A DNA stretch of 64,000 nt, taken from Hyphomicrobium sp. 12-62-95 (GTDB lineage Bacteria > Pseudomonadota > Alphaproteobacteria > Rhizobiales > Hyphomicrobiaceae). The notes below the pieces were generated by a model. It had not been told where the DNA came from. It saw only the letters and a list, made by a program, of their open reading frames with translations, and searched no databases. The position numbers and the translations under genes are program-made. Positions 36,442 through 46,303 of the stretch are shown here, one piece after another (position 1 is the first letter of the stretch; each line of letters begins with the position of its first letter). The stretch lies in assembly GCA_002279935.1 (NCBI GenBank), contig NCCZ01000014.1:1-64000 (forward strand), written 5' to 3'.

Positions 36442-38886
36442 GTGCCGTCCTTCTCGAAGAATCTGGAAATTACGCTTCACCGTGCTCTCGAGCATGCCAA
36501 TCAGCGCAGCCACGAATACGCGACGCTGGAACATCTGCTCGCCGCTCTCCTCGAAGATCGCGACGCCGCCGCAGTTCTGCGCGCTTGCAACGTCGATCTC
36601 GACCGTCTGCGCGCCCGCGTGACCGAATATCTCGACACCGAGTTCACCGCGATAACAACGAAGTCGGTCGCTGAAGCTTCCCCGACGCCGGGCTTCCAGC
36701 GCGTCATCCATCGCGCGGTCGTCCACGTGCAGTCGTCGGGCCGCGAAGAAGTGACCGGCGCCAACGTGCTCGTCGCCATCTTCGCCGAGCGCGAAAGCCA
36801 CGCCGCGTTCTTCCTGCAAGAACAGGATATGACCCGCTTTGACGCGGTCCAGTATATCAGCCACGGCATCGCCAAGCGTCCCGGCATGTCAGAACCCCGC
36901 GTCGTGCGCGGCGCAGAGGAGACCGAGCAAACGGAAACGGGTGAGGACAAGAAGGGCCAGCAGGACGCGCTCAATACGTATTGCGTCAATCTCAATCGCA
37001 AGGCCCGGGACGGCAAGATCGATCCGTTGATCGGCCGTGAGCCGGAGGTGCTGCGCACGATCCAGGTGCTCTGCCGCCGCCAGAAGAACAACCCGCTTCT
37101 CGTCGGCGACCCCGGCGTCGGCAAGACCGCGATCGCCGAAGGCCTCGCCCGCAAGATCATCCGCGGCGAGGTGCCCGAAGTCTTGCGCGACGCCACGATC
37201 TTCGCCCTCGACATGGGTTCGCTGCTCGCCGGCACGCGCTACCGCGGCGACTTCGAAGAGCGCTTGAAGGCCGTCATGAAGGAAGCCGAAGCCTATCCCG
37301 GCGCGGTCCTTTTCATCGACGAGATTCATACCGTCATCGGCGCCGGCGCCACGTCCGGTGGCGCGATGGACGCCTCCAACCTGCTGAAGCCCGCGCTCCA
37401 GTCCGGCGCGCTACGCTGCATCGGCTCCACCACCTACAAGGAATACCGCCAGCACTTCGAGAAGGACCGCGCGCTCGTCCGCCGCTTCCAGAAGATCGAC
37501 GTCAACGAGCCCACCGTTGCCGATGCCATCGAAATCCTGAAGGGCCTGAAGCCGTACTTCGAGGAATACCACAAGCTCAAGTACACCAACGACGCCATCA
37601 AGGCTGCGGTGGAATTGGCCGCTCGCTACATCCACGACCGCAAGCTGCCCGATAAGGCGATCGACGTGATCGACGAAACCGGCGCGGCGCAGATGCTCGT
37701 CGTCGAGTCCAAGCGCAAGAAGAAGATCACCGTGAAGGAGATCGAAGCCACCATCGCCACGATGGCGCGCATTCCGCCAAAGACCGTGTCGAAGTCGGAT
37801 TCAGAAGTCCTGCACAATATCGACCGTGATCTGAAGCGGCTCGTGTTCGGCCAGGACAAGGCGATCGGCGCACTCGCCTCCGCCATCAAGCTCGCCCGTG
37901 CCGGCCTGCGCGAACCGGAAAAGCCCATCGGCTGCTACTTGTTCTCCGGCCCCACCGGCGTCGGCAAAACCGAAGTCGCCAAGCAACTCGCCAACCTTCT
38001 GGGCGTCGAGCTGCTGCGCTTCGACATGTCGGAATACATGGAGAAGCACTCGGTCTCCCGCCTCATCGGCGCGCCTCCGGGCTACGTTGGCTTCGACCAG
38101 GGCGGCTTGCTGACAGACGGCGTCGACCAGCATCCGCACTCGGTGCTGCTCCTCGACGAAATCGAAAAGGCCCATCCCGACCTCTACAACATTCTGTTGC
38201 AGGTCATGGACCACGGCAAGCTGACGGACCACTCCGGCAAATCTGTCGACTTCCGCAATGTCATCCTCATCATGACGACGAACGCGGGCGCCTCCGATAT
38301 GGCCAAGCCCCCCATGGGCTTCGAGCGCGGCCGTCGCGAGGGCGAAGATACCGAAGCGGTCAACCGGATGTTCACCCCGGAATTCCGCAACCGTCTCGAT
38401 GCGGTAATCCCCTTCGGCGGCCTGCCGCCGGAAGTCATCGCCAAGGTCGTCGACAAGTTCATCTTCCAGTTGGAAGCCCAGCTCTCCGAGCGCTCGGTCA
38501 CGATCGAGCTCACGGACGCCGCGCGCAAATGGATCGGTGAAATCGGCTACGACGAGAAGTTCGGCGCCCGCCCGCTTGGCCGCGTCATCCAGGAGCATAT
38601 CAAGAAGCCGTTGGCTGACGAATTGCTCTTCGGCAAGCTCGAGCATGGCGGCACGGTCAAGATCGGCTTGGAAGGCACAGGCCTCGAAAAGCGCCTGTCG
38701 TTCGAGTTCATCGCCGCCGAGCCCGGGAGCCGCAAGCCCGAGCAGACGGACGACGACGACGAGAACGAAGCAGCCCTCGTCGATGCCGCTCCGCGTAAGG
38801 CGCTGCCCGGACCGAAGGAGAAGAAGGAAAAGCCCGCACGCCCCGCAGGCTCCGTGCCGGGCGTACCGCGCAAGAAAGACGAATAA
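36442..38886 (+). CDS. clpA: ATP-dependent Clp protease ATP-binding subunit ClpA
   Basis: ClpA (814 aa) is the AAA+ unfoldase of ClpAP. An N-terminal Clp repeat domain (MPSFSKNLEITLHRALEHAN), D1 ATPase with Walker A GDPGVGKTA, and D2 ATPase with GPTGVGKTE are in order. The C-terminus after residue 750 is a charged, disordered tail rich in Asp/Glu then Lys, longer than in E. coli (758 aa). It starts with GTG at 36442, 7 bp after clpS. A perfect hairpin terminator follows. Confidence 0.96.
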   Translation: MPSFSKNLEITLHRALEHANQRSHEYATLEHLLAALLEDRDAAAVLRACNVDLDRLRARVTEYLDTEFTAITTKSVAEASPTPGFQRVIHRAVVHVQSSGREEVTGANVLVAIFAERESHAAFFLQEQDMTRFDAVQYISHGIAKRPGMSEPRVVRGAEETEQTETGEDKKGQQDALNTYCVNLNRKARDGKIDPLIGREPEVLRTIQVLCRRQKNNPLLVGDPGVGKTAIAEGLARKIIRGEVPEVLRDATIFALDMGSLLAGTRYRGDFEERLKAVMKEAEAYPGAVLFIDEIHTVIGAGATSGGAMDASNLLKPALQSGALRCIGSTTYKEYRQHFEKDRALVRRFQKIDVNEPTVADAIEILKGLKPYFEEYHKLKYTNDAIKAAVELAARYIHDRKLPDKAIDVIDETGAAQMLVVESKRKKKITVKEIEATIATMARIPPKTVSKSDSEVLHNIDRDLKRLVFGQDKAIGALASAIKLARAGLREPEKPIGCYLFSGPTGVGKTEVAKQLANLLGVELLRFDMSEYMEKHSVSRLIGAPPGYVGFDQGGLLTDGVDQHPHSVLLLDEIEKAHPDLYNILLQVMDHGKLTDHSGKSVDFRNVILIMTTNAGASDMAKPPMGFERGRREGEDTEAVNRMFTPEFRNRLDAVIPFGGLPPEVIAKVVDKFIFQLEAQLSERSVTIELTDAARKWIGEIGYDEKFGARPLGRVIQEHIKKPLADELLFGKLEHGGTVKIGLEGTGLEKRLSFEFIAAEPGSRKPEQTDDDDENEAALVDAAPRKALPGPKEKKEKPARPAGSVPGVPRKKDE

Positions 38887-38932
38887 AGGAGCGCGGCACG
38901 CCCACCGCCCCTCTCCCGACTCGCGCTACCAT

Positions 38933-38971
38933 CGGCGCGCCGCGAAACAAACGCGGCGCGCCGATTTTTTT
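38933..38971 (+). terminator. Terminator after clpA
   Basis: A 12-pair perfect stem CGGCGCGCCGCG (38933-38944) with CGCGGCGCGCCG (38952-38963), loop AAACAAA, followed by ATTTTTTT. Confidence 0.92.
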
Positions 38972-39067
38972 GGCCGGGTGGGGCGCGGAACCAAGTTTCC
39001 GTACCTATCTTATCCAGGGGGAAAGACCATGACCCGCAACCCGGGCATGGCAGCGATGGAGAGATCA

Positions 39068-39511
39068 ATGTCCGCACGCGTCGCAAAGCTCATGTCGAAT
39101 ACGGCCGCCATCCGCATCGCCACACTCACTGGCGCCAGCGCAATCCTCGCCGCGTTCTTCACCGTCGCGCCCGTCAAGGCCGCCGCGGCCGGTGAACTCG
39201 TCGGCACATGGAGCGGCACCGGCACCGTAACGCTTGCCAACGGTGCCCGTGAAAAAGCCCGCTGCCGCGCGTCCTACATTTCCGCCGGCGGCCGCACCTA
39301 CGCCATGTCGGCCACCTGCGCCACCTCCGCCGCGAAGGTCTCGCAGACCGCGATTGTCAGCCAGAACACGAAAAACCGCTTCGGCGGCACGTTCTACAAC
39401 CCCGAGTTCGGCGTCACCGGCCGCATCCGCATCATCCTTAGTGGCGCCCGCCAGACTGTCTATCTCTCCGGCAGCTCCGGCCACGCCACCTTCAACATGA
39501 AGCGGCGCTGA
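39068..39511 (+). CDS. Exported protein of unknown function
   Basis: A 147-aa secreted protein. A signal peptide spans about residues 12-36 (IRIATLTGASAILAAFFTVA) with predicted cleavage after PVKAAAA. The mature part is a beta-rich domain beginning GELVGTWSGTGTVTLANGAR with four spaced repeats of alternating hydrophobic residues and three Cys. GGAG six bases upstream favours ATG 39068 over ATG 39029. No known family name is offered; a lipocalin-like or autotransporter-associated fold is only a guess. Confidence 0.75.
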   Translation: MSARVAKLMSNTAAIRIATLTGASAILAAFFTVAPVKAAAAGELVGTWSGTGTVTLANGAREKARCRASYISAGGRTYAMSATCATSAAKVSQTAIVSQNTKNRFGGTFYNPEFGVTGRIRIILSGARQTVYLSGSSGHATFNMKRR

Positions 39512-39514
39512 GGC

Positions 39515-39538
39515 GGTGGGGGGGGATACCCCCCCACC
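39515..39538 (+). other. G-tract/C-tract hairpin after the exported protein gene
   Basis: GGTGGGGGGG (39515-39524) pairs with CCCCCCCACC (39529-39538) around GATA, directly after the upstream stop codon at 39511. It would form a very stable stem but lacks a uridine tract. It may stabilise the 3' end of the mRNA or act as an imperfect terminator. Confidence 0.5.
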
Positions 39539-39560
39539 ACATGAACGCCAGCTGAAAACA

Positions 39561-39579
39561 CGGTTCAGAACCGGTTCAG
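39561..39579 (+). promoter_or_regulatory. Tandem direct repeat upstream of a small exported protein gene
   Basis: CGGTTCAG occurs at 39561-39568 and again at 39572-39579, an 11-base period, ending 69 bp before the next start codon. Two direct repeats one helical turn apart are the usual target form of OmpR/PhoB-family response regulators. The downstream CATAAG may be part of a -10 element. The regulator cannot be named from the sequence. Confidence 0.45.
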
Positions 39580-39648
39580 CCCCGGTCTCATAAGGTCTCT
39601 CACATGACGGGGCGAATGGCCCCGCCGAGAAATCCAACGGAGACCATC

Positions 39649-39990
39649 ATGTCCACCCTGACCCGCACCCTCGCCCTCGCCGCCGCCATGCTGGCCGCCG
39701 GCACCGCCGTCGCCTCGGCCCACTCGGTCGAGGACCGCCAGATCAAGCAGCGCCTTGCCATTGAACAGGGCCGCCAGGCCGGTTCGATCACCTGGCTCGA
39801 AGGCCGCCGTCTGCGTGCCGAGCAGCAGCGCATCATGCGCATGGAGCGCATCCTGAAGGCCGACGGGCACCTCTCCGCCAGCGACCGCCGCATCCTGGCC
39901 CAGATGCAGAATGACGCCCGCCGCCACATCGTCGCCGAGAAGACCGACGGCCGCCGCCGCCTGGGCTTTCTCCCCCGCGTCGGCAACTAA
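39649..39990 (+). CDS. Small exported helical protein
   Basis: A 113-aa protein with a signal peptide (residues 1-21, LTRTLALAAAMLAAGTAVAS) and a charged mature part dominated by Arg/Gln-rich helices (EDRQIKQRLAIEQGRQAG, then ITWLEGRRLRAEQQRIMRME). Such small periplasmic helical proteins are common in Rhizobiales and are often stress-induced; this assignment is inference. GGAG lies seven bases before ATG 39649. A terminator follows, making it a monocistronic unit. Confidence 0.75.
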   Translation: MSTLTRTLALAAAMLAAGTAVASAHSVEDRQIKQRLAIEQGRQAGSITWLEGRRLRAEQQRIMRMERILKADGHLSASDRRILAQMQNDARRHIVAEKTDGRRRLGFLPRVGN

Positions 39991-40025
39991 CCGCGTCCCC
40001 GTCTTAGCTTTCTCCCAAACTCATC

Positions 40026-40058
40026 GGGCCGCCCCACCGGGCGGCCCATTTTTTTTTA
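40026..40058 (+). terminator. Terminator after the small exported protein gene
   Basis: Perfect nine-pair stem GGGCCGCCC (40026-40034) with GGGCGGCCC (40039-40047), loop CACC, followed by ATTTTTTTTT. Confidence 0.93.
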
Positions 40059-40196
40059 TATCCCTCAATCCCCACCGATGCGTCCCGGCAACAGCGGTCC
40101 GATCGTCGGCAAATGGGAACACAACTTAGGACTTTGGTAAGCACGCGCCCGCTAGCGTGGCCTGACATTTCCAGTTCCAGTCGGGGCCAGTCCATT

Positions 40197-41204
40197 ATGA
40201 GCATTCTGCGGTCGGTTTCGGTCGACGACATCATCTCCCGCGGCAGCATTCGCGAGCAGGACGTGATGCGCATGCGCCAGTCGTTCTACGACGACGGCCT
40301 CATCACCCCCGAGGAAGCAGACCAACTGATCCGCCTCAACGCGGCCTGCCCGGTCCAGGATGCCGCCTGGTCGCCTTTCGTTGTCCAGGCCATCTGCGAT
40401 TACATCGTCAACCAGACCGAGCCCGAAGGCTACGTCACCGCCGCCAATGCCGACTGGCTGATCGCCATGATCGCCCCCGAAGGCCGGGTGCGCTCTAAAA
40501 CCGAACTCGATCTCCTGCTCCAAGTTCTCGACACCGCCCGTTGGTCTCCCGAACGCCTCGTCCGCTTCGCCCTCGACGAGGTCAAGCGCGCGATCATCGA
40601 AGGCGATGGCCCCCTGCGCATGAACGGAACCCGTCAGACCGGCACCATCACCGACGCCGAGGTCGATCTGATCCGCCGCATCCTGTACGCCTTCGGCGGC
40701 GACGGAAACATTGCCATTACCCGCGCCGAAGCCGAGGTGTTGATTGCCATCGAAGAGAGCCTCGCCACGGGCGGCACCCCGAACCCCGCCTGGACCGATC
40801 TCTTCGTTAAAGCGATGGCCAACGTGATCCTCGCCACGTCCGGCTATGCACCTCCCAGCCGCGAGGAAGCGCTCCGCTCCGATGCTTGGTTGAAGCGCCG
40901 TGGCGATCTCGCCCCGTCGCATATGGTCGGCGCCATGGTCACCGGCAGTCTCTCCAGCGTCTGGGATACCTACACTGAGCAAAGTTCCGAGGAGCGGGCG
41001 CTCGCCCGCCTCGAACGCCAGCGCGTTGAGATCATCACCAACGAAGAGATCACCGAGGGCGAGGCCTTTTGGCTGGTCGAACGCATGACCCGCGACGACC
41101 GCCTGACGCCCACCGAACTGGCCCTCATCGACTATCTGCGCCGGGAAGCAACCATGCTCCACCCCGCCCTCGTCGATCTGGTCCGCCGCACTTCGGCCGC
41201 CTGA
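40197..41204 (+). CDS. Conserved helical repeat protein of unknown function
   Basis: A 335-aa protein with no signal peptide and no family I recognise. It appears built from repeats of about 120 residues: AAWSPFVVQAICDYIV near residue 60 and PAWTDLFVKAMANVIL near residue 200 align, and both are followed or preceded by acidic helix pairs of the form ITxxEA-x-LI (GLITPEEADQLIRL, NIAITRAEAEVLIAIEE, EITEGEAFWLVERM, LTPTELALIDYL). This suggests an all-alpha scaffold or EF-hand-derived array without obvious metal loops. The ATG at 40197 lies well inside a frame open to 40113. It is followed by a 246 bp gap before pccA. Confidence 0.7.
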   Translation: MSILRSVSVDDIISRGSIREQDVMRMRQSFYDDGLITPEEADQLIRLNAACPVQDAAWSPFVVQAICDYIVNQTEPEGYVTAANADWLIAMIAPEGRVRSKTELDLLLQVLDTARWSPERLVRFALDEVKRAIIEGDGPLRMNGTRQTGTITDAEVDLIRRILYAFGGDGNIAITRAEAEVLIAIEESLATGGTPNPAWTDLFVKAMANVILATSGYAPPSREEALRSDAWLKRRGDLAPSHMVGAMVTGSLSSVWDTYTEQSSEERALARLERQRVEIITNEEITEGEAFWLVERMTRDDRLTPTELALIDYLRREATMLHPALVDLVRRTSAA

Positions 41205-41263
41205 CGGGTCACAGTCCAAACGGCCCCGCACAGGGCAAAGATCGTCATTCTTAATGAGACCAT

Positions 41264-41297
41264 CAGATCCGGCGGCATCCACCCGCCGCCGGATCTG
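41264..41297 (+). other. Perfect 13-pair inverted repeat upstream of pccA
   Basis: CAGATCCGGCGGC (41264-41276) and GCCGCCGGATCTG (41285-41297) pair perfectly around ATCCACCC. No uridine tract follows, so it is not a standard terminator. It lies about 60 bp after the preceding gene and 154 bp before pccA. It may be an operator, an mRNA-stabilising stem or a repeated extragenic element. Confidence 0.55.
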
Positions 41298-41450
41298 GGC
41301 CGCCGCGTCCATGCCCGGACCCGGGAGGAGCCAAAACCCCGTTGGTCCGCGCCATGTTGCCCGTTTACGTGACGGGAAGAGGCGTCTAGAACCAGCCGTT
41401 AATCCGACCATCCCCCAACCTTTCCGAACCAAGACGGGACCGCATCCGCG

Positions 41451-43466
<2,016 letters not shown>

Positions 43467-43491
43467 TCGAACACACCCCGATCGAAATAGG

Positions 43492-43525
43492 AGGCCGTCC
43501 CGCTACCCGGGGCGGCCTTTGTTTT
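43492..43525 (+). terminator. Terminator after pccA
   Basis: AGGCCGTCCCG (43492-43502) pairs with CGGGGCGGCCT (43508-43518) with one wobble and a five-base loop, followed by TTGTTTT. It separates pccA from the convergent LysR gene. Confidence 0.85.
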
Positions 43526-43541
43526 GGCAAACGCTCCACCC

Positions 43542-44396
43542 TCAGTCGGTGGAGTAACGGCCGCATTCGCGCCGGAGCATGTCGAGGATCGGGTCGTAAG
43601 CGTCCTCGTCGCGCGCTTCCGGATAGACCAAATACACCGGATAAACGAACCGCCGTGCCCGCTTGGGTTGTTTCAGCCGCCCACGCGACAGGTAAGGCTT
43701 CACGAGACGCATCGGAAAATAAGCCGACAACTCGTTCGCCAACACGTACTCGAGCGGGTTGCTCCCCAGGTCCAGCGAGAGCCCCGGCTTGATCAATTCC
43801 GGATAGGCCGTCGCATGGTCGCGCTGAAAATCTGCGCCCCAGTTGATGAACATGTAATCGCTGCTGCCCTTCTTCGGCGCCGTCCGCGCGCTGGTCACCA
43901 GCACGAATTCCTCGTCGAACAGATGCTCCACCGTATGCCCCGGCGGCTGGATCGGCCGGTACATGATCGCCAAATCAAGCGTGCCTTCGATCAAGCGCTG
44001 GGTCAGCACGTCCTGCAGCCCAGCCGTGGCCGAAATCGCGATATCCGGGGTCTCGGATCTGAGCTTTGCGATGGTTTTCAAAAGCACCCCGTGCCAGAGC
44101 GTGGCGGGTGCGCCGATGGCGATATGGTCCCGGTGCTGGTCGGAAAGCGACACTTCCAGCTGCGCCCGCTGCCACACACGCACCAGCGCCAGCGCATGTT
44201 TGTGGAACTGTTCGCCCGCCGCCGTCAGATCTGCACCGCTTTTTGATCGCTCAAAAACGGGACGTCCGAGCAGATCTTCGAGCCCCTTGATGCGCGCCGA
44301 GACGGTTGATTGGGTAATGTTCAAACGGTGCGCAGCATCAATAAAACTGCCGGTTTCTGCGACCATCAGAAAGGTACGGGCAAGATTGATGTCCAT
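43542..44396 (-). CDS. LysR family transcriptional regulator
   Basis: A 284-aa LysR-type regulator. The N-terminal winged helix-turn-helix is ARTFLMVAETGSFIDAAHRL, then TQSTVSARIKGLEDLLG. An effector-binding domain covers about residues 90-270. The inducer is unknown. Its start on the minus strand is at 44396, and a perfect palindrome with the ATC-N9-GAT form lies 39-57 bp upstream, in the gap shared with a divergent tiny gene. Autoregulation and control of that neighbour are likely. Confidence 0.92.
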   Translation of the reverse strand: MDINLARTFLMVAETGSFIDAAHRLNITQSTVSARIKGLEDLLGRPVFERSKSGADLTAAGEQFHKHALALVRVWQRAQLEVSLSDQHRDHIAIGAPATLWHGVLLKTIAKLRSETPDIAISATAGLQDVLTQRLIEGTLDLAIMYRPIQPPGHTVEHLFDEEFVLVTSARTAPKKGSSDYMFINWGADFQRDHATAYPELIKPGLSLDLGSNPLEYVLANELSAYFPMRLVKPYLSRGRLKQPKRARRFVYPVYLVYPEARDEDAYDPILDMLRRECGRYSTD

Positions 44397-44434
44397 CTGT
44401 GGCCTGCGCGATGAGGAGGACGTTCACGCTCTAT

Positions 44435-44453
44435 CTATCGAAATTTTCGATAG
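44435..44453. promoter_or_regulatory. LysR operator palindrome
   Basis: CTATCGAAATTTTCGATAG is a 19 bp perfect palindrome about one central base, and contains ATC-N9-GAT and T-N11-A, the classic LysR-type box. It lies between the divergent LysR gene (start 44396) and the Lys/Ala-rich peptide gene (start 44579). Binding by the adjacent LysR protein is inferred from placement and form. Confidence 0.75.
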
Positions 44454-44578
44454 TGGTCAGCGGAAAATTCCGTTTGAAGCCCGTTTTGATTCTCACCACA
44501 TTGCACACGTCTCGGCGACGAGTCGGGAAATGAAAGCCGTGCAGTCATGCCCGGTGCAAAAACTGAAGGACGAAGAAC

Positions 44579-44650
44579 ATGGCCAAAGCTGCAAAGAAGC
44601 CTGCCGCGAAGAAGGCTGCCAAGAAGCCGGCGGCGAAGAAGAAGAAGTAA
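44579..44650 (+). CDS. 23-residue Lys/Ala/Pro histone-like peptide
   Basis: A very short but well-supported gene: ATG 44579 preceded by AAGGA with an eight-base spacer, ending at TAA 44648-44650. The product starts MAKAAKKPAAKKAAKKPA and contains only Met, Ala, Lys and Pro, repeating AAKK(P/A). It resembles the tail of bacterial histone H1-like proteins, so a nucleic-acid-binding role is plausible but unproven. A longer open frame crosses it in another phase. It lies divergent from the LysR gene and its operator. Confidence 0.6.
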   Translation: MAKAAKKPAAKKAAKKPAAKKKK

Positions 44651-44664
44651 GAGTTTCCTGCCTC

Positions 44665-45027
44665 GTGCCCCGGAACCTTGTCAGTCGGCTCCTCAGAGCT
44701 TCGGTGGTTCCAGCGGCGGTGCTGATCAGCGTTCTCTCAGCCGCGCAAGCGGCGTCGGTCACCAACCGGGATGATGTCGACCGCAAGGTCACGATCATCG
44801 AGAGCGGCACCCAGAAAGACCACGTCCTCAAAAAAGGCGAGGTTCTTGAAGGGGTCTGCCAGCGCGGCTGCAGCATCCGCATCGACGGTGACGACGTGAA
44901 TCCTTACGTGCTCGAGGGCACAGAGGTCACGGCCATCGAAGGGGGCGATCTCTACGCAGAAGGGCAGGGGCCGCTGGGTTCTCCGCGTTCCGGAGCCTCC
45001 GGCCAGCCTTCCAAGCCCGGCCCGTAA
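44665..45027 (+). CDS. Small exported protein of unknown function
   Basis: A 120-aa protein with a signal peptide from GTG 44665 (MPRNLVSRLLRASVVPAAVL and following), cleaved after SAAQA. The mature part has a KVTIIESGTQKDHVLKKGEV core, two Cys in GVCQRGCSIRIDGDD, and an acidic-then-Gly/Pro-rich tail. The frame is open upstream to 43963 but that part runs antisense to the LysR gene and through the tiny peptide gene, so I reject it. The start is uncertain as no good ribosome binding site is visible. Confidence 0.55.
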   Translation: MPRNLVSRLLRASVVPAAVLISVLSAAQAASVTNRDDVDRKVTIIESGTQKDHVLKKGEVLEGVCQRGCSIRIDGDDVNPYVLEGTEVTAIEGGDLYAEGQGPLGSPRSGASGQPSKPGP

Positions 45028-45138
45028 AGCGTCGGAGTTGATCGAGGCTTTGCATTCCGGCACCCGCGCCCCCGTGGCTCGGGTGCCGGTTTCGTTTCAG
45101 GCCTCCGTTTGTCGGCCGTCCCTGCGAACCCGCCAGAC

Positions 45139-45837
45139 TCAATCCGCACTCCGGCCATCGAAACCAACCTCCGCGACCGGCTCAAGCGAGCCGAGGCACG
45201 CCGCGAAACTTGCAATAAGCGCGTTATCCACAGTTTCGAGCGATGCCGTATGCCCGAGCGCGGCAAGGCTCGTCACCGCCGATCCCTCCAGCCCGCACGC
45301 GACGATCGCATCGAAATGCGAAAGATCGGGCGACACATTCAAGCTGATCCCGTGCAGACTTATCCCGTGCCGCACCTTCAGACCGAGCGCTCCAATCTTG
45401 GATTCCCCGCCCGGCAGATCGGGCCGCTGCACCCACACGCCGGGACGCGCCGGATCGCTTGTTGCGGTCACCCCGAGCCTATCGAGCGAACCGATAACGC
45501 AGCGCTCCAGCAACCGCACAAACGCTCGCACGTCGCCACCCGTCCGCTGCCGCACATCGAGCAGCGTATAGACGATCCGCTGGCCCGGCCCGTGATAGGT
45601 GATCTCTCCGCCCCGGTCCGTTTCGAACACGGGAAAGCGGTCCGGTTCGATCAAGTGCTGCATCTGCCCGCGCGGACCCTTCGTCAGTAGCGGCGGATGT
45701 TCCAGAAACCAGAGCAGTTCTGAATGGTCCGCGTGCGCGATCCGATCCACTTCGCCAACCATGAAGGCGACCGCATCCGGATAGGCCACGGGCCGCGATG
45801 AGCGCATCAGCCGAATCGGTCGCCCAGGGATCGTCAT
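45139..45837 (-). CDS. lipB: Octanoyltransferase (lipoate biosynthesis)
   Basis: LipB (232 aa) transfers octanoyl from acyl carrier protein to lipoyl-dependent enzymes. The signature GGEITYHGPGQRIVY is followed by the catalytic Lys in ESKIGALGLKVRHGISLHGI and the catalytic Cys in ACGLEG. Length is normal. The gene stands alone, divergent from the tRNA gene downstream on the plus strand. Confidence 0.94.
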   Translation of the reverse strand: MTIPGRPIRLMRSSRPVAYPDAVAFMVGEVDRIAHADHSELLWFLEHPPLLTKGPRGQMQHLIEPDRFPVFETDRGGEITYHGPGQRIVYTLLDVRQRTGGDVRAFVRLLERCVIGSLDRLGVTATSDPARPGVWVQRPDLPGGESKIGALGLKVRHGISLHGISLNVSPDLSHFDAIVACGLEGSAVTSLAALGHTASLETVDNALIASFAACLGSLEPVAEVGFDGRSAD

Positions 45838-46098
45838 TTAAAGGCCTCGGAAAGAGGAGTGTCGGGACGTGTCCTAAACACACTGCCAGCCCGCAGCCGT
45901 CACGGCTTACCCCAGATCATAGAGCATCTGCCGCCCCTTGCCGCAGCCGCCCCTCAAATCGGCAGGGCGGAGCCGGGTTCACACTTGCCATATCCGGAAC
46001 CGTCTGTTAGTTCCCGTCGCCTCGGCAGCGCAACCGGTCAACCGGTTCGTTGCGCGGCTCTCCCGAATTGGCCTCAGGGCCTTCCAGGGCGATCCCAT

Positions 46099-46183
46099 GC
46101 GGTTGTGGCGGAATTGGTAGACGCACTACCTTGAGGTGGTAACGGGGCAACCCGTGGAGGTTCGAGTCCTCTCAACCGCACCA
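46099..46183 (+). tRNA. tRNA-Leu (anticodon GAG)
   Basis: An 85-nt tRNA with encoded CCA. Acceptor arms GCGGTTG (46099-46105) and CAACCGC (46173-46179) pair fully; discriminator A at 46180. The anticodon loop TTGAGGT gives GAG, reading CUC and CUU leucine codons. The long variable arm (AACGGGGCAACCCGT) is the class II feature of leucine tRNAs. The T arm has the GGTTCGAGTCC form. Confidence 0.96.
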
Positions 46184-46303
46184 TTCATTTCGGGCCAGCG
46201 CCGTCGCGGCGTTGACAGGCCCAACCTAAGTCAAAATCGACAGGGTAAAACGGCGTGGGCGCTCTGAGCCCGCGCGTGGCGCGCGGATGATCGCGCTCCG
46301 CCC

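Noticed and set aside
43963..44664. Extended N-terminus for the exported protein ending at 45027
   Set aside because: This part runs antisense to the LysR gene and out of phase through the tiny peptide gene; the signal peptide at 44665 marks a better start.
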